Shown: positions 34,112-44,080 of the stretch, in pieces
Layout: the number at the start of each line of letters is the position of its first letter
Position numbering within the stretch: the stretch's first letter is position 1
Source of the DNA: JANWYT01 sp034437555
Lineage (GTDB): Bacteria; Chloroflexota; Anaerolineae; Aggregatilineales; Phototrophicaceae
Length of the DNA: 64,000 bases
Assembly (NCBI GenBank): GCA_034437555.1
Contig: DAOTTQ010000070.1
Span: forward strand, 1-64,000
Direction of reading: 5' to 3'
The notes under the pieces: generated by a model
What the model saw: the letters and a program-made list of their open reading frames with translations, nothing else
What the model was told of the DNA's origin: nothing
Databases searched by the model: none
Translations under genes and position numbers: made by a program

Positions 34112-37100
34112 ATGAAACTGCGCTTATTTTTTGTTTTATGCCTTGGGCTTTTAGGCATGTCGCTGGTAACAGCACAAACCCCTAATGTAGAAGCTGACTA
34201 TGTGGGGCGAATTGACAATAGCACGCCCTTCCGTGAATACGCACTGCGTGTTCCTATTACAGGCAGCACTGTAACGATTGATATGCGCCCTCTTGAGGGC
34301 GAAGCAGGCGGTGACTTAGACACACTGCTCTATTTAGTAGACGAAAACGGAAGCATTGTGGGTGAGAACGATGACCGCGTTACCAATCAAGATTCCAGCT
34401 CTTTGTTGATTTATCCCCAAGCCGTTGCAGGGCAGTATCGCATTATTGCAACACGCTTCAAGATAGACAGAGGCAATACCGGTGGTGACTTTCGTATTCT
34501 CATCGACATTCAACAGCCCTCCCCCACTGCCAGCTTTGGCACACGGTTAGGCGACTTGCTGAATACGGGCTTTCCGATTGACTTTGAACCGCGCGAACAA
34601 GCCAGCTGGACAGTGTTGGTGTACTATGGTGGCGACAATAACCTAGAGCCTGGCATCATCCAAGACTTCAAAGAGTTTGAGCTAGGCGGGGGAAGTGATG
34701 ACACGGTGCGCGTTCTTGCCATGGTTGACCGTACTGCCGCGCCCTATAGTGTGGCAGATGGCGACTGGAGCAACACGCGCATTTATGAAGTAGCGGCTTC
34801 TATCAACGATGAGGGGCAACTGGTGATTGACGAAACCAGCGAAACCCAGCGCGATGATGGCGTGTTTCTAGCGTCTACACCCTTGGTTGAATTTGACCCC
34901 TTAAACACGGCTGATGGCGAAATTTTGGCGCAGTTTTTGGTGTGGGGTGTGACAAACTTCCCTGCCGACAATTATATTGTGGCTATTGGTAGCCACGGTG
35001 CAGGCTGGGGCGGTATTGTGACAGATGATACAGCACAACTTGAAGGTGACTCTAAAAACATTCTTACACTGCCAGAATTAGATAAGGCGTTTGCGCTTGC
35101 CCTGCAAGCCACAGGGGGTAAGAAGTTTGCTCTTCTCATTAATGACGCGTGCCTAATGGGAAGCGTGGAATACTTTGCCACCATTGCGCCCTACTTTGAT
35201 TACACCATCGCTTCGCCAGAAATTGTGGTAAATCCCGCCCTTGATATGACCCTATTGCTTAATGGCTTACGTGGAGCCCCCGACAGTGTCGATATTGTAG
35301 AACTGTCTAAGCTCCTCATTGATAAGTATATCAACGAAGATGTACCCAAACGCCAAACCACTGACATTGTGTATATGACCAATGCACTCATTAGCCTTGA
35401 TGACTTTTCGATGGTTGTTTCTGCGATAGAAAACTTTGCCCAAGTGGTTAATCGTAATCCTAATGTACGCGGGCTAACGGTGGGTGAAGCACGCTCTAAT
35501 GTGTATGTGTACACCAGCTTCATGGGGGGCAAGGATAGCGTAGACATTGGCGACCTAATGCGTCGCGTCATTTCTAATGCCCGCGATGATGAGATGATTG
35601 CCGCCGCCGAAACGGTCTTAAATGCCCTAGAAACTGCCTATTTGTATGGGCAAAGTGGTGAACGCGCAACACGCTTTACCTCTTATTTTAACGTCTACTT
35701 TCCAGAACGAAGTGCAGATTTTAAGTTTGCCTACTTTGATGAAACACCTCTTAAAGGGTGGAGTCGTATGCTACGGAGTTACTTTAACTCCTTTACGCCC
35801 AAAATTTGGACGGGTGGCGCAGGCGAAATTACATTTCATACGCCCATCTCGCCCGACGTGAAAATTACATACAGCACAGAAAAAGAAACAAACATCCTGC
35901 AACTGCCACAAATTAATGTGGAAGTGCGCGGACGCAACATCAGTGATGGGCGCGCTACATTTGACCGCGTGATTAATGAAGAAACCGTTATTCGCGTGGG
36001 CATCGAGCCTATTCTTACGCCCATTACAGTAGAGGGTGAAGTAGAGCGCGTTAACCGTTGGGAAGAAGGCATAGAGCAATACTTTATCTCATGGGATGCA
36101 AAACTGCCCGTTGTGTCAGACGGCATCAATCGCTCGGTTGAACTTGTAAATGTAACAGAGCGTGTAGCCTTCTTAGATGGTCTCTATCGTGAACCCGAAA
36201 GTGACGTTTGGAATGAGGTTAGCGTTGCTTTTGACCTTGCTGGGCGCAGAGGTGGTGTTAGCACCGTTCAGCGCGTTGTCAACCGCGGGCAAAATACCAG
36301 CGCGGTTGCCGTAGTTGAAATTCCTGTTGGCTCTGAATTTCAAACCTACCAAAACATTGTAACACCCGATGGTCGGGTTGCCGTAGAACCGGGTAACATT
36401 TACGTTTGGCCCCAAGGCGGTCTTACGTGGCAAAGCCTTCCTGCCCCTTCAGGTGTGTACAACATCGGTTTACAAGTGTCTGCCTTTGGTGGTAGCTTGG
36501 GCAATGCCGAAGCACAAATTGTTGTTAACAACGACGGCATTAGTGCGCTTTTGTCGGGCTATTCCGACCCATTCCTCGGGTTTAATGTGCCGCTGCCTAG
36601 CACATGGGAAACCCTAACCTTTGACGACAATTTGACGCTTTATCGTAGCAAAAGTGTAGACCAGCGCCAGAACCTAAGCGTTTACCTAGATTTATATGGT
36701 GGAACAGACCCCGCCTCCGCTATCATAGGCATTACCGAGTTCTATGGCTTAACGGTTGTTGGTGAGCCTACCCCTATTACGATTGCAGAACGTGATGCAC
36801 TTGAACTTGCCTATACCTATGTGGCAAATGGCACAAACTTTACGGGAAGAATGTTTATCCTGATGCAAGACGGGCTAGGGCTAGGGTTTGCCGCAGAAAC
36901 ATCTGGCGAAGACAACGAGGAGTTCTTTAGGACGGTTCAAAGTCTCATTAGCTTTACAGACCCTAATGAAGCACGCACACAAGCCAGAACCGCCTGGCAA
37001 CGTGGTAAATTGGGCGATAACGTAGAGTTTTATGTACCAAACACCTGGGCGCGAAGCGAAACAGAAGATGGTTGGGTGATGTTTAAGCCAACAACAGAAG

Positions 37101-37486
37101 AAAGTGGCGCGTTAATTGGCACACGTGTGGTTGAAATTACAACCACCGTTCAAGGGGTTGACTCTGTCGTTAATAACCTTGTGACAGGCTTGGTAACGCA
37201 AAATGCCGACTCCGCCGTTATCACGGGCAACCAGATTTACTACTTTGAAGCCTCTCGTGACCTAGAACCCGTGCCTTATAGCCTAGATTGGCGTGCGACC
37301 ATTTACGAAGGTGTAAGAGATGGCATTGAAGTTATTGGGCGCGTCTATGCCACGCAACAGGATGGCAAGACATATGCTATCTGGGTAGAAGCCCCCAAAG
37401 GCGAACTAGCTGCCTCCATTTTCCCCACAATCTTTGAACCTATGGTAGAAAGTTACCGCATTTACCCCGTTACAGATAGCGAATAA
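34112..37486 (+). CDS. Secreted clostripain-like (C11) cysteine protease
   Basis: This 1124-residue protein has a signal peptide (MKLRLFFVLCLGLLGMSLVTA) and a PPC-like beta domain at about 27-133. The caspase-fold C11 protease domain begins at WTVLVYYGGDNNLEP (166). The catalytic dyad is visible: His295 in AIGSHGAGWGG and Cys347 in LINDACLMGSVEY. Clostripains cleave after Arg or Lys and often need calcium or self-cleavage. The long C-terminal part (about 590-1124) is beta-rich with two similar modules near the end (PLPSTWETL and YVPNTWARS). It is single, with GAAGGG before the ATG and a strong terminator after. Confidence 0.88.
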   Translation: MKLRLFFVLCLGLLGMSLVTAQTPNVEADYVGRIDNSTPFREYALRVPITGSTVTIDMRPLEGEAGGDLDTLLYLVDENGSIVGENDDRVTNQDSSSLLIYPQAVAGQYRIIATRFKIDRGNTGGDFRILIDIQQPSPTASFGTRLGDLLNTGFPIDFEPREQASWTVLVYYGGDNNLEPGIIQDFKEFELGGGSDDTVRVLAMVDRTAAPYSVADGDWSNTRIYEVAASINDEGQLVIDETSETQRDDGVFLASTPLVEFDPLNTADGEILAQFLVWGVTNFPADNYIVAIGSHGAGWGGIVTDDTAQLEGDSKNILTLPELDKAFALALQATGGKKFALLINDACLMGSVEYFATIAPYFDYTIASPEIVVNPALDMTLLLNGLRGAPDSVDIVELSKLLIDKYINEDVPKRQTTDIVYMTNALISLDDFSMVVSAIENFAQVVNRNPNVRGLTVGEARSNVYVYTSFMGGKDSVDIGDLMRRVISNARDDEMIAAAETVLNALETAYLYGQSGERATRFTSYFNVYFPERSADFKFAYFDETPLKGWSRMLRSYFNSFTPKIWTGGAGEITFHTPISPDVKITYSTEKETNILQLPQINVEVRGRNISDGRATFDRVINEETVIRVGIEPILTPITVEGEVERVNRWEEGIEQYFISWDAKLPVVSDGINRSVELVNVTERVAFLDGLYREPESDVWNEVSVAFDLAGRRGGVSTVQRVVNRGQNTSAVAVVEIPVGSEFQTYQNIVTPDGRVAVEPGNIYVWPQGGLTWQSLPAPSGVYNIGLQVSAFGGSLGNAEAQIVVNNDGISALLSGYSDPFLGFNVPLPSTWETLTFDDNLTLYRSKSVDQRQNLSVYLDLYGGTDPASAIIGITEFYGLTVVGEPTPITIAERDALELAYTYVANGTNFTGRMFILMQDGLGLGFAAETSGEDNEEFFRTVQSLISFTDPNEARTQARTAWQRGKLGDNVEFYVPNTWARSETEDGWVMFKPTTEESGALIGTRVVEITTTVQGVDSVVNNLVTGLVTQNADSAVITGNQIYYFEASRDLEPVPYSLDWRATIYEGVRDGIEVIGRVYATQQDGKTYAIWVEAPKGELAASIFPTIFEPMVESYRIYPVTDSE

Positions 37487-37495
37487 AACCTCTAA

Positions 37496-37528
37496 AAAAG
37501 GGTGAGTAAGCAAAATACTCACCCTTTT
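37496..37528 (+). terminator. Strong terminator
   Basis: A perfect 13-bp stem (37496-37508 with 37516-37528), 7-base loop, ending in TTTT. It follows the protease gene. Confidence 0.85.
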
Positions 37529-37570
37529 CTGATATTCAAGCAAAAAGGATAACAATTTGTTAAAATAACC

Positions 37571-37600
37571 TTGAAATAGTTGACCTATTCTTTGAAATAG
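37571..37600 (+). promoter_or_regulatory. Repeat-containing promoter region of the sugar ABC operon
   Basis: TTGAAATAG occurs twice (37571-37579 and 37592-37600) around TTGACC (37580-37585), which may serve as a -35 box. AATAG-5-CTATT also forms an inverted repeat. The arrangement suggests a regulator site, but no clear -10 box is present. Confidence 0.35.
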
Positions 37601-37632
37601 CAATTCACGTTTTTAACAAAAGGAGTATCACC

Positions 37633-39063
37633 TTGAAGCGTTCTTTTACAAAACTCGTTCTTCTTGTCGGTTTTAGCTTGATGACCTTTGTGCCAGCTTT
37701 TGCACAAGAGGACATCGTCATTGATTTTGTTCATATTTTTGCAGGCGAAGGCGACACACGCCGCGACGTGCTACGTGGCATTGCCGATGCCTTTGAAGCC
37801 GAAAACCCCGGCATTACCATTAATCTTTCTGCTCCCAGCCCCGATTACATCGAAAACTTTAACCGTTCTTTGCTAGATGCTTCACAAGGCAATGCCCCTC
37901 ATGTTGTACAAGTAGAAGAAGGGCTTACACAGCTTGCCATTGATAGCGGTTTCTTCTTGCCCATCCAAGACCTTGCTTCAGAAGAACAGTTGGCACAGCT
38001 TGAAGGCATTTTGCCCGTTGTGCGTGCTTACTACGAAGTGAGCGATGTAACATGGAGTGTGCCTTGGAACTCCTCGAACCCTGTTGTGTATTACAACAAA
38101 ACCCTCACCGACCTGTTGGGCGTAGAAGTGCCTACAGACCGCCCGATGACCTTCGCAGAAGTCATTGAAATCTGTGAACGTATTACGAGTTTTAGCGAAG
38201 CCATCAAAGCCGTTAATCCCGCCTTTACAGCTTGCATCAGCTTCCCTGTTGCGTCTTGGTTTGCAGAACAATGGGTTGCGATGCAAAATGGCTTAATTGC
38301 GAATAACGATAACGGTCGTTCTGCACGCGCCACAGAAATGCTATACACCAGCCCAGAAATGCTTAATGTGGGTGCTTTCTATCAAGAATTAACAGAAAAA
38401 GGCTTGTTCACCTACACAGGCACGCCCAATAACTATAATGGGGAAGGCGCGTTGTTTGGGGGTGGTGCAACCGTGTTCCACATTAACAGTACCGCAGGTA
38501 TTACCCTCTTCGTGGATGGGTTTGCTGGTGCAGGCGTAAACTTGGGTATTGCCCCTCTCTTTGTCCCCAACGAAGAAGCAACCAATGGCGTAACTGTTGG
38601 TGGTGCAAGCGTTTGGGTGACGGCAGGCAAGAGCGAAGCCGAAACACAAGCGGCTACGGATTGGGTATTCTTCTTAACCAATGCCGAAAATGACATTCGC
38701 TGGCATCAAGGTAGTGGTTATTTCCCCAACCGCGCAGAAAGCATTGAATACCTTAGCGTGGGCGGTTTGTTCGTGGATGCTGACGGCGCAATCACCTCTC
38801 CCGATGCTGAAGGCGCAGTTGAAGTGAGCTGGTTTGAAACCCTCCCCTTCTTCCGTGTGGCACTAGACCAATTACAAGCCTCACAAAGCAACTTTGCTAC
38901 ACAGGGCGCGGTTGTTGGTCCTTCCAATGAAGTCCGTACCATCTTGGCAGAAGCCTTCCAATCCATCATTGATGGTGGTATTAGTGCTTCTGAAGCCCTA
39001 GAAGCAGCCAAGACGCGCTCGGATGCTGTGTTGGCAGATTACAACGCCACCATCGGCGAATAA
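37633..39063 (+). CDS. Sugar ABC transporter substrate-binding protein (UgpB-like)
   Basis: This 476-residue secreted family-1 solute-binding protein starts with TTG, set by AGGAG 8-10 bases upstream. It has a signal peptide (KRSFTKLVLLVGFSLMTFVP, cleavage after FAQ), then IDFVHIFAGEGDTRRDVLRG and GNAPHVVQVEEGLTQLAID. WSVPWNSSNPVVYYNKTL follows, and near the end FFLTNAENDIRWHQGSGYFP. This layout matches UgpB, the glycerol-3-phosphate/glycerophosphodiester binder, although related maltose- or oligosaccharide-binding proteins share it. It is first in a three-gene operon and separated from the permeases by a hairpin. Confidence 0.88.
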   Translation: MKRSFTKLVLLVGFSLMTFVPAFAQEDIVIDFVHIFAGEGDTRRDVLRGIADAFEAENPGITINLSAPSPDYIENFNRSLLDASQGNAPHVVQVEEGLTQLAIDSGFFLPIQDLASEEQLAQLEGILPVVRAYYEVSDVTWSVPWNSSNPVVYYNKTLTDLLGVEVPTDRPMTFAEVIEICERITSFSEAIKAVNPAFTACISFPVASWFAEQWVAMQNGLIANNDNGRSARATEMLYTSPEMLNVGAFYQELTEKGLFTYTGTPNNYNGEGALFGGGATVFHINSTAGITLFVDGFAGAGVNLGIAPLFVPNEEATNGVTVGGASVWVTAGKSEAETQAATDWVFFLTNAENDIRWHQGSGYFPNRAESIEYLSVGGLFVDADGAITSPDAEGAVEVSWFETLPFFRVALDQLQASQSNFATQGAVVGPSNEVRTILAEAFQSIIDGGISASEALEAAKTRSDAVLADYNATIGE

Positions 39064-39077
39064 AAGAAGTATTCTCT

Positions 39078-39104
39078 CAAGGGGTAAGCCTGTCTTACCC
39101 CTTG
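39078..39104 (+). terminator. Intra-operon hairpin
   Basis: A perfect 11-bp stem (39078-39088 with 39094-39104) with a 5-base loop, followed by only TTTGCC. Placed between binding protein and permease genes, it may give partial termination or protect the upstream mRNA, so that binding protein exceeds permease. Confidence 0.6.
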
Positions 39105-39144
39105 TTTGCCTATCTGATAACCATCCTAATTAAGTGGGTTGCCC

Positions 39145-40548
39145 ATGAACGAAGACAATATACAGGACGCATCGCGCCCCATTTTTGGGGAATACACCGC
39201 ACCCCTTGTTTTGACAGTGACCGTTGTCTTTTTGGGGTGGTTTTTCCTTAGCCAATGGGATGGCATCTTGTCGTTGTTTAGCTGGCTAGGCAGTGGTATT
39301 GCAGATGCCCCTAATGCACTCAGTCGCGTTATTACCCATTACACCAGCATAACCCCTTCACAATGGCTTCCATCAGTAGGCATTGGCGCATTGTTTGGGG
39401 TAGTAACCACAGCACGCTTGATTAGCAAACCCTCTATCAGAGGAATTGCGCTAGGCGGATTGGTGGGCGGTCTTGGCTCACAATTTCTAGTATTGCCCAC
39501 ACAACACTGTACCTACACCCCAGAAACCCCTCCCATTCAGGTGATTATGGGTGTTTTTCTGGCGATTTTTGGCAGTGTTATCGCACTTATCCCCTTATGG
39601 ACGTGGCTTCGTGGTGGGGTATCACACGCAGGCACAAGCGGATTTTTCCGTAGTCGTACCCTGCCTTATTTGTTCTTATTACCAATGGTTTTGAACTTAT
39701 TGCTCTTTTTGTACTACCCCAGTATTCAAACCGTCACCTTGTCGCTTTTTAGTCGGCGGTTTCCATTGCCCCAAGAACGTTTTGTGTGCCTCAACAATTA
39801 TACCGCGCTTGCCGAAGACGTGATTTACAGAAACAGCTTTATCATCACGTTTGTGATTATGTTTGCTGTAGTCGTTTTTAGTTTGGGGATTGCGTTGGGG
39901 ATTGCGCTGCTTGCATCGCAAAAAGTGCGCTATGCCAATGTCTACCGCACACTGCTTATTTGGCCCTTTGCACTATCGCCTGTGGTGGCAGGAGCAATTT
40001 TCTTGGCGATGTTCCGCGAGGGCAACACAGGGCTTATCAATGCCTTACTTAACGCACTAACTGGCACAACGGTAAGCTGGCTTAGGGATGCAAATTTGGC
40101 GCGGGTAGCCATTGTTGCAGCCGCTGTCTGGAACATTTTAGGCTTTAACGTGCTATTTTATATTGCGGGATTGCAAAACGTCCCCAAAGATTTGCTAGAA
40201 GCCGCCTCTATTGATGGGGCAAACCGCGTGCAACGATTCTGGCGTATTACGCTTCCAATGCTTGCGCCGTTTACCTTTTTCTTGTTGGTCACGAATGTGA
40301 CGTATGCGTTCTATGGCATTTATGGTGCAGTTGATACGCTCACCAGTGGCGGACCGCCTTTAGGAGCAGCAGGGTCTTTGGGGGGCGCAACCAGCGTGCT
40401 TATCTATAAGCTATACGAAGATGCGTTTAACCCCGGCTCCCCTATCGGCTTAGCAGGGGCGCAAGCTGTAATTTTATTCTTGTTGGTGGCGAGCTTGACG
40501 GTACTCCAATTCCGCACGCTTGAGAGCCGTATTACCTATTCAGAATAA
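39145..40548 (+). CDS. Sugar ABC transporter permease (UgpA-like)
   Basis: About 467 residues, longer than typical UgpA (about 295) because roughly 160 extra N-terminal residues carry additional membrane helices. The core runs from LPYLFLLPMVLNLLLFLYYP onward and has the permease EAA loop EAASIDGANRVQRFWRITLP. The ATG at 39145 has GTGGG nearby and is preferred to a TTG at 39139. It pairs with the next gene to form the channel. No ATPase is encoded nearby, so a shared MsmK/UgpC-type ATPase elsewhere is expected. Confidence 0.88.
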   Translation: MNEDNIQDASRPIFGEYTAPLVLTVTVVFLGWFFLSQWDGILSLFSWLGSGIADAPNALSRVITHYTSITPSQWLPSVGIGALFGVVTTARLISKPSIRGIALGGLVGGLGSQFLVLPTQHCTYTPETPPIQVIMGVFLAIFGSVIALIPLWTWLRGGVSHAGTSGFFRSRTLPYLFLLPMVLNLLLFLYYPSIQTVTLSLFSRRFPLPQERFVCLNNYTALAEDVIYRNSFIITFVIMFAVVVFSLGIALGIALLASQKVRYANVYRTLLIWPFALSPVVAGAIFLAMFREGNTGLINALLNALTGTTVSWLRDANLARVAIVAAAVWNILGFNVLFYIAGLQNVPKDLLEAASIDGANRVQRFWRITLPMLAPFTFFLLVTNVTYAFYGIYGAVDTLTSGGPPLGAAGSLGGATSVLIYKLYEDAFNPGSPIGLAGAQAVILFLLVASLTVLQFRTLESRITYSE

Positions 40549-40559
40549 GGGAAACTGTG

Positions 40560-41402
40560 ATGACACCTTCTGTAAAAAAGCAAAAAACACGCTGGGACAT
40601 CCACGTTCCCCTCATCATCATTTGCTTTGTGATGTGCATACCGGCGTTGTATGCGCTTCAAAGTGCCACCCTTACGGTAGCGGAGGGCGCATTCCCACCG
40701 CCAAAGCTATTTCCACCGGGTAATGACCTTATTCCCAACATCCAAGACTTGTTCGAGAAGCTCAACTTTGGGCAATACATTGTCAATACGGTTATCGTTT
40801 CGGCGGTGATTGTGGTGGGCAAGACCATTTTAGCCATGTTAGCGGGCTTGGCGTTTGTGTACTTTCAATTTGCGGGCAAAACGGTGCTATTTTTCTTTGT
40901 GTTGCTAACGTTGCTGATGCCCACCGAGATTATCTTATTGCCCCTCTTTAACATGATGTCACAGCTGGGTTGGGGGCAAACATACCCACAACTGGCTTTA
41001 ACCATGCCGTTTCTGGCGACAGCAACGGGCGCATTTTTGTTTAGGCAACACTTTAGCAATATCCCCCGTGAACTGGCAGAAGCCGCCCAAATTGACGGCG
41101 CAACGCCCCTTCGCTTTATGTTTAGCGTGCTTATTCCCATGTCGTGGAATGTGATTGTGGCACATTCACTCATTCAATTTATTGGCGCGTGGAATCAGTA
41201 TTTGTGGGCGGTTCTCATTGTCAATAACAACGATTCACAGGTGATACAGGTGGGCGTACGCCAAGCCGCCAACTTTGGGCTAACGCCCGATTATGGGGTG
41301 CTGATGGCAGCCGGCATTGTGGCATCCTTGCCCCCACTATTGTTGTTTATCTTGCTTCAAAAACAGTTTATGAGTGGGTTTGCCATTACCAAAGAAAAAT
41401 AG
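40560..41402 (+). CDS. Sugar ABC transporter permease (UgpE-like)
   Basis: About 280 residues with six membrane segments. The EAA loop is EAAQIDGATPLRFMFSVLIPM, and the family end QFMSGFAITKEK (G-x-x-x-G-A-x-K-type) is present. It is the second half of the permease with the protein at 39145. AGGG at 40548-40551 suits the ATG at 40560 (8-base gap); the GTG at 40557 is an alternative. It is last in the operon. Confidence 0.9.
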   Translation: MTPSVKKQKTRWDIHVPLIIICFVMCIPALYALQSATLTVAEGAFPPPKLFPPGNDLIPNIQDLFEKLNFGQYIVNTVIVSAVIVVGKTILAMLAGLAFVYFQFAGKTVLFFFVLLTLLMPTEIILLPLFNMMSQLGWGQTYPQLALTMPFLATATGAFLFRQHFSNIPRELAEAAQIDGATPLRFMFSVLIPMSWNVIVAHSLIQFIGAWNQYLWAVLIVNNNDSQVIQVGVRQAANFGLTPDYGVLMAAGIVASLPPLLLFILLQKQFMSGFAITKEK

Positions 41403-41476
41403 CCCTGACTGTCAATTAGGGGCATTTTCGGGTACTATAAGGGGGTTTGATTGGCATAATAAGGACAAAACCCCCT

Positions 41477-43612
41477 ATGGTGCAAGCCTATAATACACGC
41501 ATCGCACAAACCCTAAACATTAAGCCCGAACAAGTGGCTTCTACGATACGGCTATTAGATGAGGGCAACACAATCCCCTTCATTGCACGCTATCGTAAAG
41601 AAATGACGCTTAACCTTGATGAGTTTCTCATTCGACAAATTGCGGAAACCGTTGTCAAATACCGCGCCCTAGATGACCGCCGTAGCACCGTTCTTGCTTC
41701 TATCAAAGAGCAAGGCAAACTGACAACAGAACTAAAACGTCAGATAGACCTTGCCGAGAGCATGACGCAATTAGAGGACTTGTACGCGCCCTACAAGCCC
41801 AAGCGCAAAACACGCGCCAGCGTTGCCCGTGAGCGGGGATTAGAACCCTTGGCACAAGCCATCTTAGCGCAACCCCTTAAGCCCTCCCCCGCCGAATTGG
41901 CAAAGCAATTTATCAATGAGGATGTGCCAAGCTCAGAAGATGCCCTACAAGGGGCGCGTGACATTGTGGCAGAGGTGATTAGTGATGATGCGCGTGTACG
42001 GGGCAACCTCCGCGAGAAAGCCCTGCAATGGGGCATCATCACCAGCAAGCGCGTTAAAGATAGCACCGATGAAAAAGCCGTTTATGAAACCTACTATGAT
42101 TTTAACGTGATGGTGAAGCACGCCAAGCCCTATCAAGTGTTGGCAATGAACCGTGGTGAACACGAAAAAATATTGCGTGTTAGCACCGAGATTGCCGAGC
42201 GCGATTGGTTAGACGTGGTGAGTGCGGTTTATCGCCCCTCACGCCAATCACCATTTGCCGATGAGCTAGAAGATGCCACTGATGACAGCGCAAAACGATT
42301 GCTCTTGCCTGCCATAGAGCGCGACATCCGCCGACAACTAACAGAAACCGCAGAAACACACGCCATTAACGTTTTTGCCGATAACATGCGTGGCTTACTC
42401 AATCAACCACCCCTCGCCAACCGCATCATTATGGGCATCGACCCCGCATTTAGAACGGGGTGTAAGGTGGCAATTGTGGATGAAAGCGGTAAAGTGCTAT
42501 TTACCACCGCCGTTTATCCGCATGAACCCCAAAAGCAGCACAAAGAAGCATTGCTGACGTTGGCGGGCTTGGTGACAAAGTATAAAGTCACCCTCATTGC
42601 TATTGGCAATGGCACAGCCAGCCGTGAAACAGAAGCCCTAGTTGCCGAATTGACGCGTAAACTGGACAACGTGCATTACGTCATCGTCAATGAGGCGGGC
42701 GCGAGCGTATACAGTGCCAGTGACCTCGCTCGCCAAGAACTGCCCGATTTAGATGTTAGTATTCGTGGCGCAGTAAGCATTGCCCGACGCTTGCAAGACC
42801 CCCTTGCAGAACTCGTAAAAATTGACCCTAAGAGCATTGGTGTCGGCTTGTATCAGCACGATGTAGACCAAAAGCAATTAGGGACAACACTGGATGTAGT
42901 GGTAGAAAGTGTCGTAAATCAGGTGGGTGTAGACGTGAATACCGCATCGCCTGCGCTTTTACAGCATGTGGCGGGCATTGGCGCAAAACTCGCCCAAAAC
43001 ATTGTGCTGTATCGCAATGAAAACGGCGCATTTAAGACGCGCAACGCCATCAAAAAAGTGTCGGGGATGGGCGCGAAAGCTTTTGAACAATCCGCAGGGT
43101 TCTTACGGATTCGTGAAGGAAGTAACCCCCTTGATGCCAGTGCCATCCACCCTGAAAGCTATAGTATTGCGGAAAAGGTGCTAGAAATCGCCAATGTTAA
43201 GCTAAAGAGTGCGCCAAAAGACCGCGAAACTGCCCTGCAATCCTTACAGAAGGCGCGCAGTGTGCCACAATTAGCCCAAGAGCTTAGTGTGGGTGAGCTA
43301 ACTTTGGCAGACATCCTCGACCAACTCAAACGCCCCGGACGTGACCCACGCGAAGATTTACCCCTTCCCCTACTAAGAAGTGACGTTCTAACAATGGGAG
43401 ATTTGAAAGAAGGGATGCTCTTGGCAGGAACAGTGCGAAATGTCGTGGACTTTGGCGCATTTGTAGATATTGGCGTAAAACAAGACGGCTTATTGCACGT
43501 CAGCCGTATACCTAAGAATGTTCGGTTAGGGGTGGGTGATGTAATTGACATCAAAATTGTGAGCGTAGACAAAGAAAAAGGGCGCATTAGCCTTGCGTGG
43601 CGTGATGCCTAA
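41477..43612 (+). CDS. tex: Tex, S1 RNA-binding transcription accessory protein
   Basis: About 711 residues in the usual Tex order: an N-terminal helical domain with STIRLLDEGNTIPFIARYRKE, a YqgF/RNase H-like core with IMGIDPAFRTGCKVAIVD, and helix-hairpin-helix motifs (TASPALLQHVAGIGAKLAQNI). The C-terminal S1 domain is GMLLAGTVRNVVDFGAFVDIG. Tex binds nucleic acid and affects transcription elongation or stress tolerance. The ATG at 41477 is chosen with AAGGA about 11 bases upstream; an in-frame TTG at 41447 has a G-run too close to serve. It is followed by a terminator. Confidence 0.93.
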   Translation: MVQAYNTRIAQTLNIKPEQVASTIRLLDEGNTIPFIARYRKEMTLNLDEFLIRQIAETVVKYRALDDRRSTVLASIKEQGKLTTELKRQIDLAESMTQLEDLYAPYKPKRKTRASVARERGLEPLAQAILAQPLKPSPAELAKQFINEDVPSSEDALQGARDIVAEVISDDARVRGNLREKALQWGIITSKRVKDSTDEKAVYETYYDFNVMVKHAKPYQVLAMNRGEHEKILRVSTEIAERDWLDVVSAVYRPSRQSPFADELEDATDDSAKRLLLPAIERDIRRQLTETAETHAINVFADNMRGLLNQPPLANRIIMGIDPAFRTGCKVAIVDESGKVLFTTAVYPHEPQKQHKEALLTLAGLVTKYKVTLIAIGNGTASRETEALVAELTRKLDNVHYVIVNEAGASVYSASDLARQELPDLDVSIRGAVSIARRLQDPLAELVKIDPKSIGVGLYQHDVDQKQLGTTLDVVVESVVNQVGVDVNTASPALLQHVAGIGAKLAQNIVLYRNENGAFKTRNAIKKVSGMGAKAFEQSAGFLRIREGSNPLDASAIHPESYSIAEKVLEIANVKLKSAPKDRETALQSLQKARSVPQLAQELSVGELTLADILDQLKRPGRDPREDLPLPLLRSDVLTMGDLKEGMLLAGTVRNVVDFGAFVDIGVKQDGLLHVSRIPKNVRLGVGDVIDIKIVSVDKEKGRISLAWRDA

Positions 43613-43617
43613 TTCGG

Positions 43618-43644
43618 GGGGCATCTGTTAAGGATGCCCCTTTT
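43618..43644 (+). terminator. Terminator after tex
   Basis: A perfect 8-bp GC-rich stem (43618-43625 with 43633-43640), 7-base loop, then TTTT. It lies between convergent genes. Confidence 0.8.
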
Positions 43645-43662
43645 GCTAGAGCAAGTGTGTGC

Positions 43663-44043
43663 TTAAATTTCCCACACTTCTTCACGATTAAGGATACGCT
43701 TTAGCTGTTCGGGAAAGCGACGTACATTGAGTGGCTTGCCCAAAAAGCTGTTAAAACCAGCGCGACGTGCGACATCAATTTCACTGGTGTGAACCGTATA
43801 TGCCACAAACGAAGCCTCATTGAGCATCTCATATTTCTTGAGGTCTTGTAGCACCACAAAACCATTGTAATTGGGCATTTCAACGTCTAGAAACACCACA
43901 TCCACCGCTTCTACTGTTTCCAACGCTGTTGCAATGTTACGTGGAGACTCCATGACAACAGCCTGCACACCTTCTGCTTCTAGCAACACCTTTAGCACGT
44001 CAATGTTCATGCGGTTATCGTCAATGATGAGGGCTATTGTCAT
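43663..44043 (-). CDS. Single-domain response regulator (second)
   Basis: This 126-residue receiver domain has no output domain. It has acidic pocket Asp8/Asp9 (ALIIDDN), phospho-acceptor Asp53 (VFLDVEMPNYNG), a Thr in VAYTVHT and a Lys in FLGKPLNV. All switch residues are present, so it is probably active. Such CheY-like proteins work in phosphorelays or by protein contact. It lies 37 bp after a paralogous receiver, and the nearby sensor kinase is broken, so it may be unemployed or served by another kinase. Confidence 0.88.
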   Translation of the reverse strand: MTIALIIDDNRMNIDVLKVLLEAEGVQAVVMESPRNIATALETVEAVDVVFLDVEMPNYNGFVVLQDLKKYEMLNEASFVAYTVHTSEIDVARRAGFNSFLGKPLNVRRFPEQLKRILNREEVWEI

Positions 44044-44080
44044 TTTAATTTCTCCTAGATAGCGTGTTTTATTTTATCAG

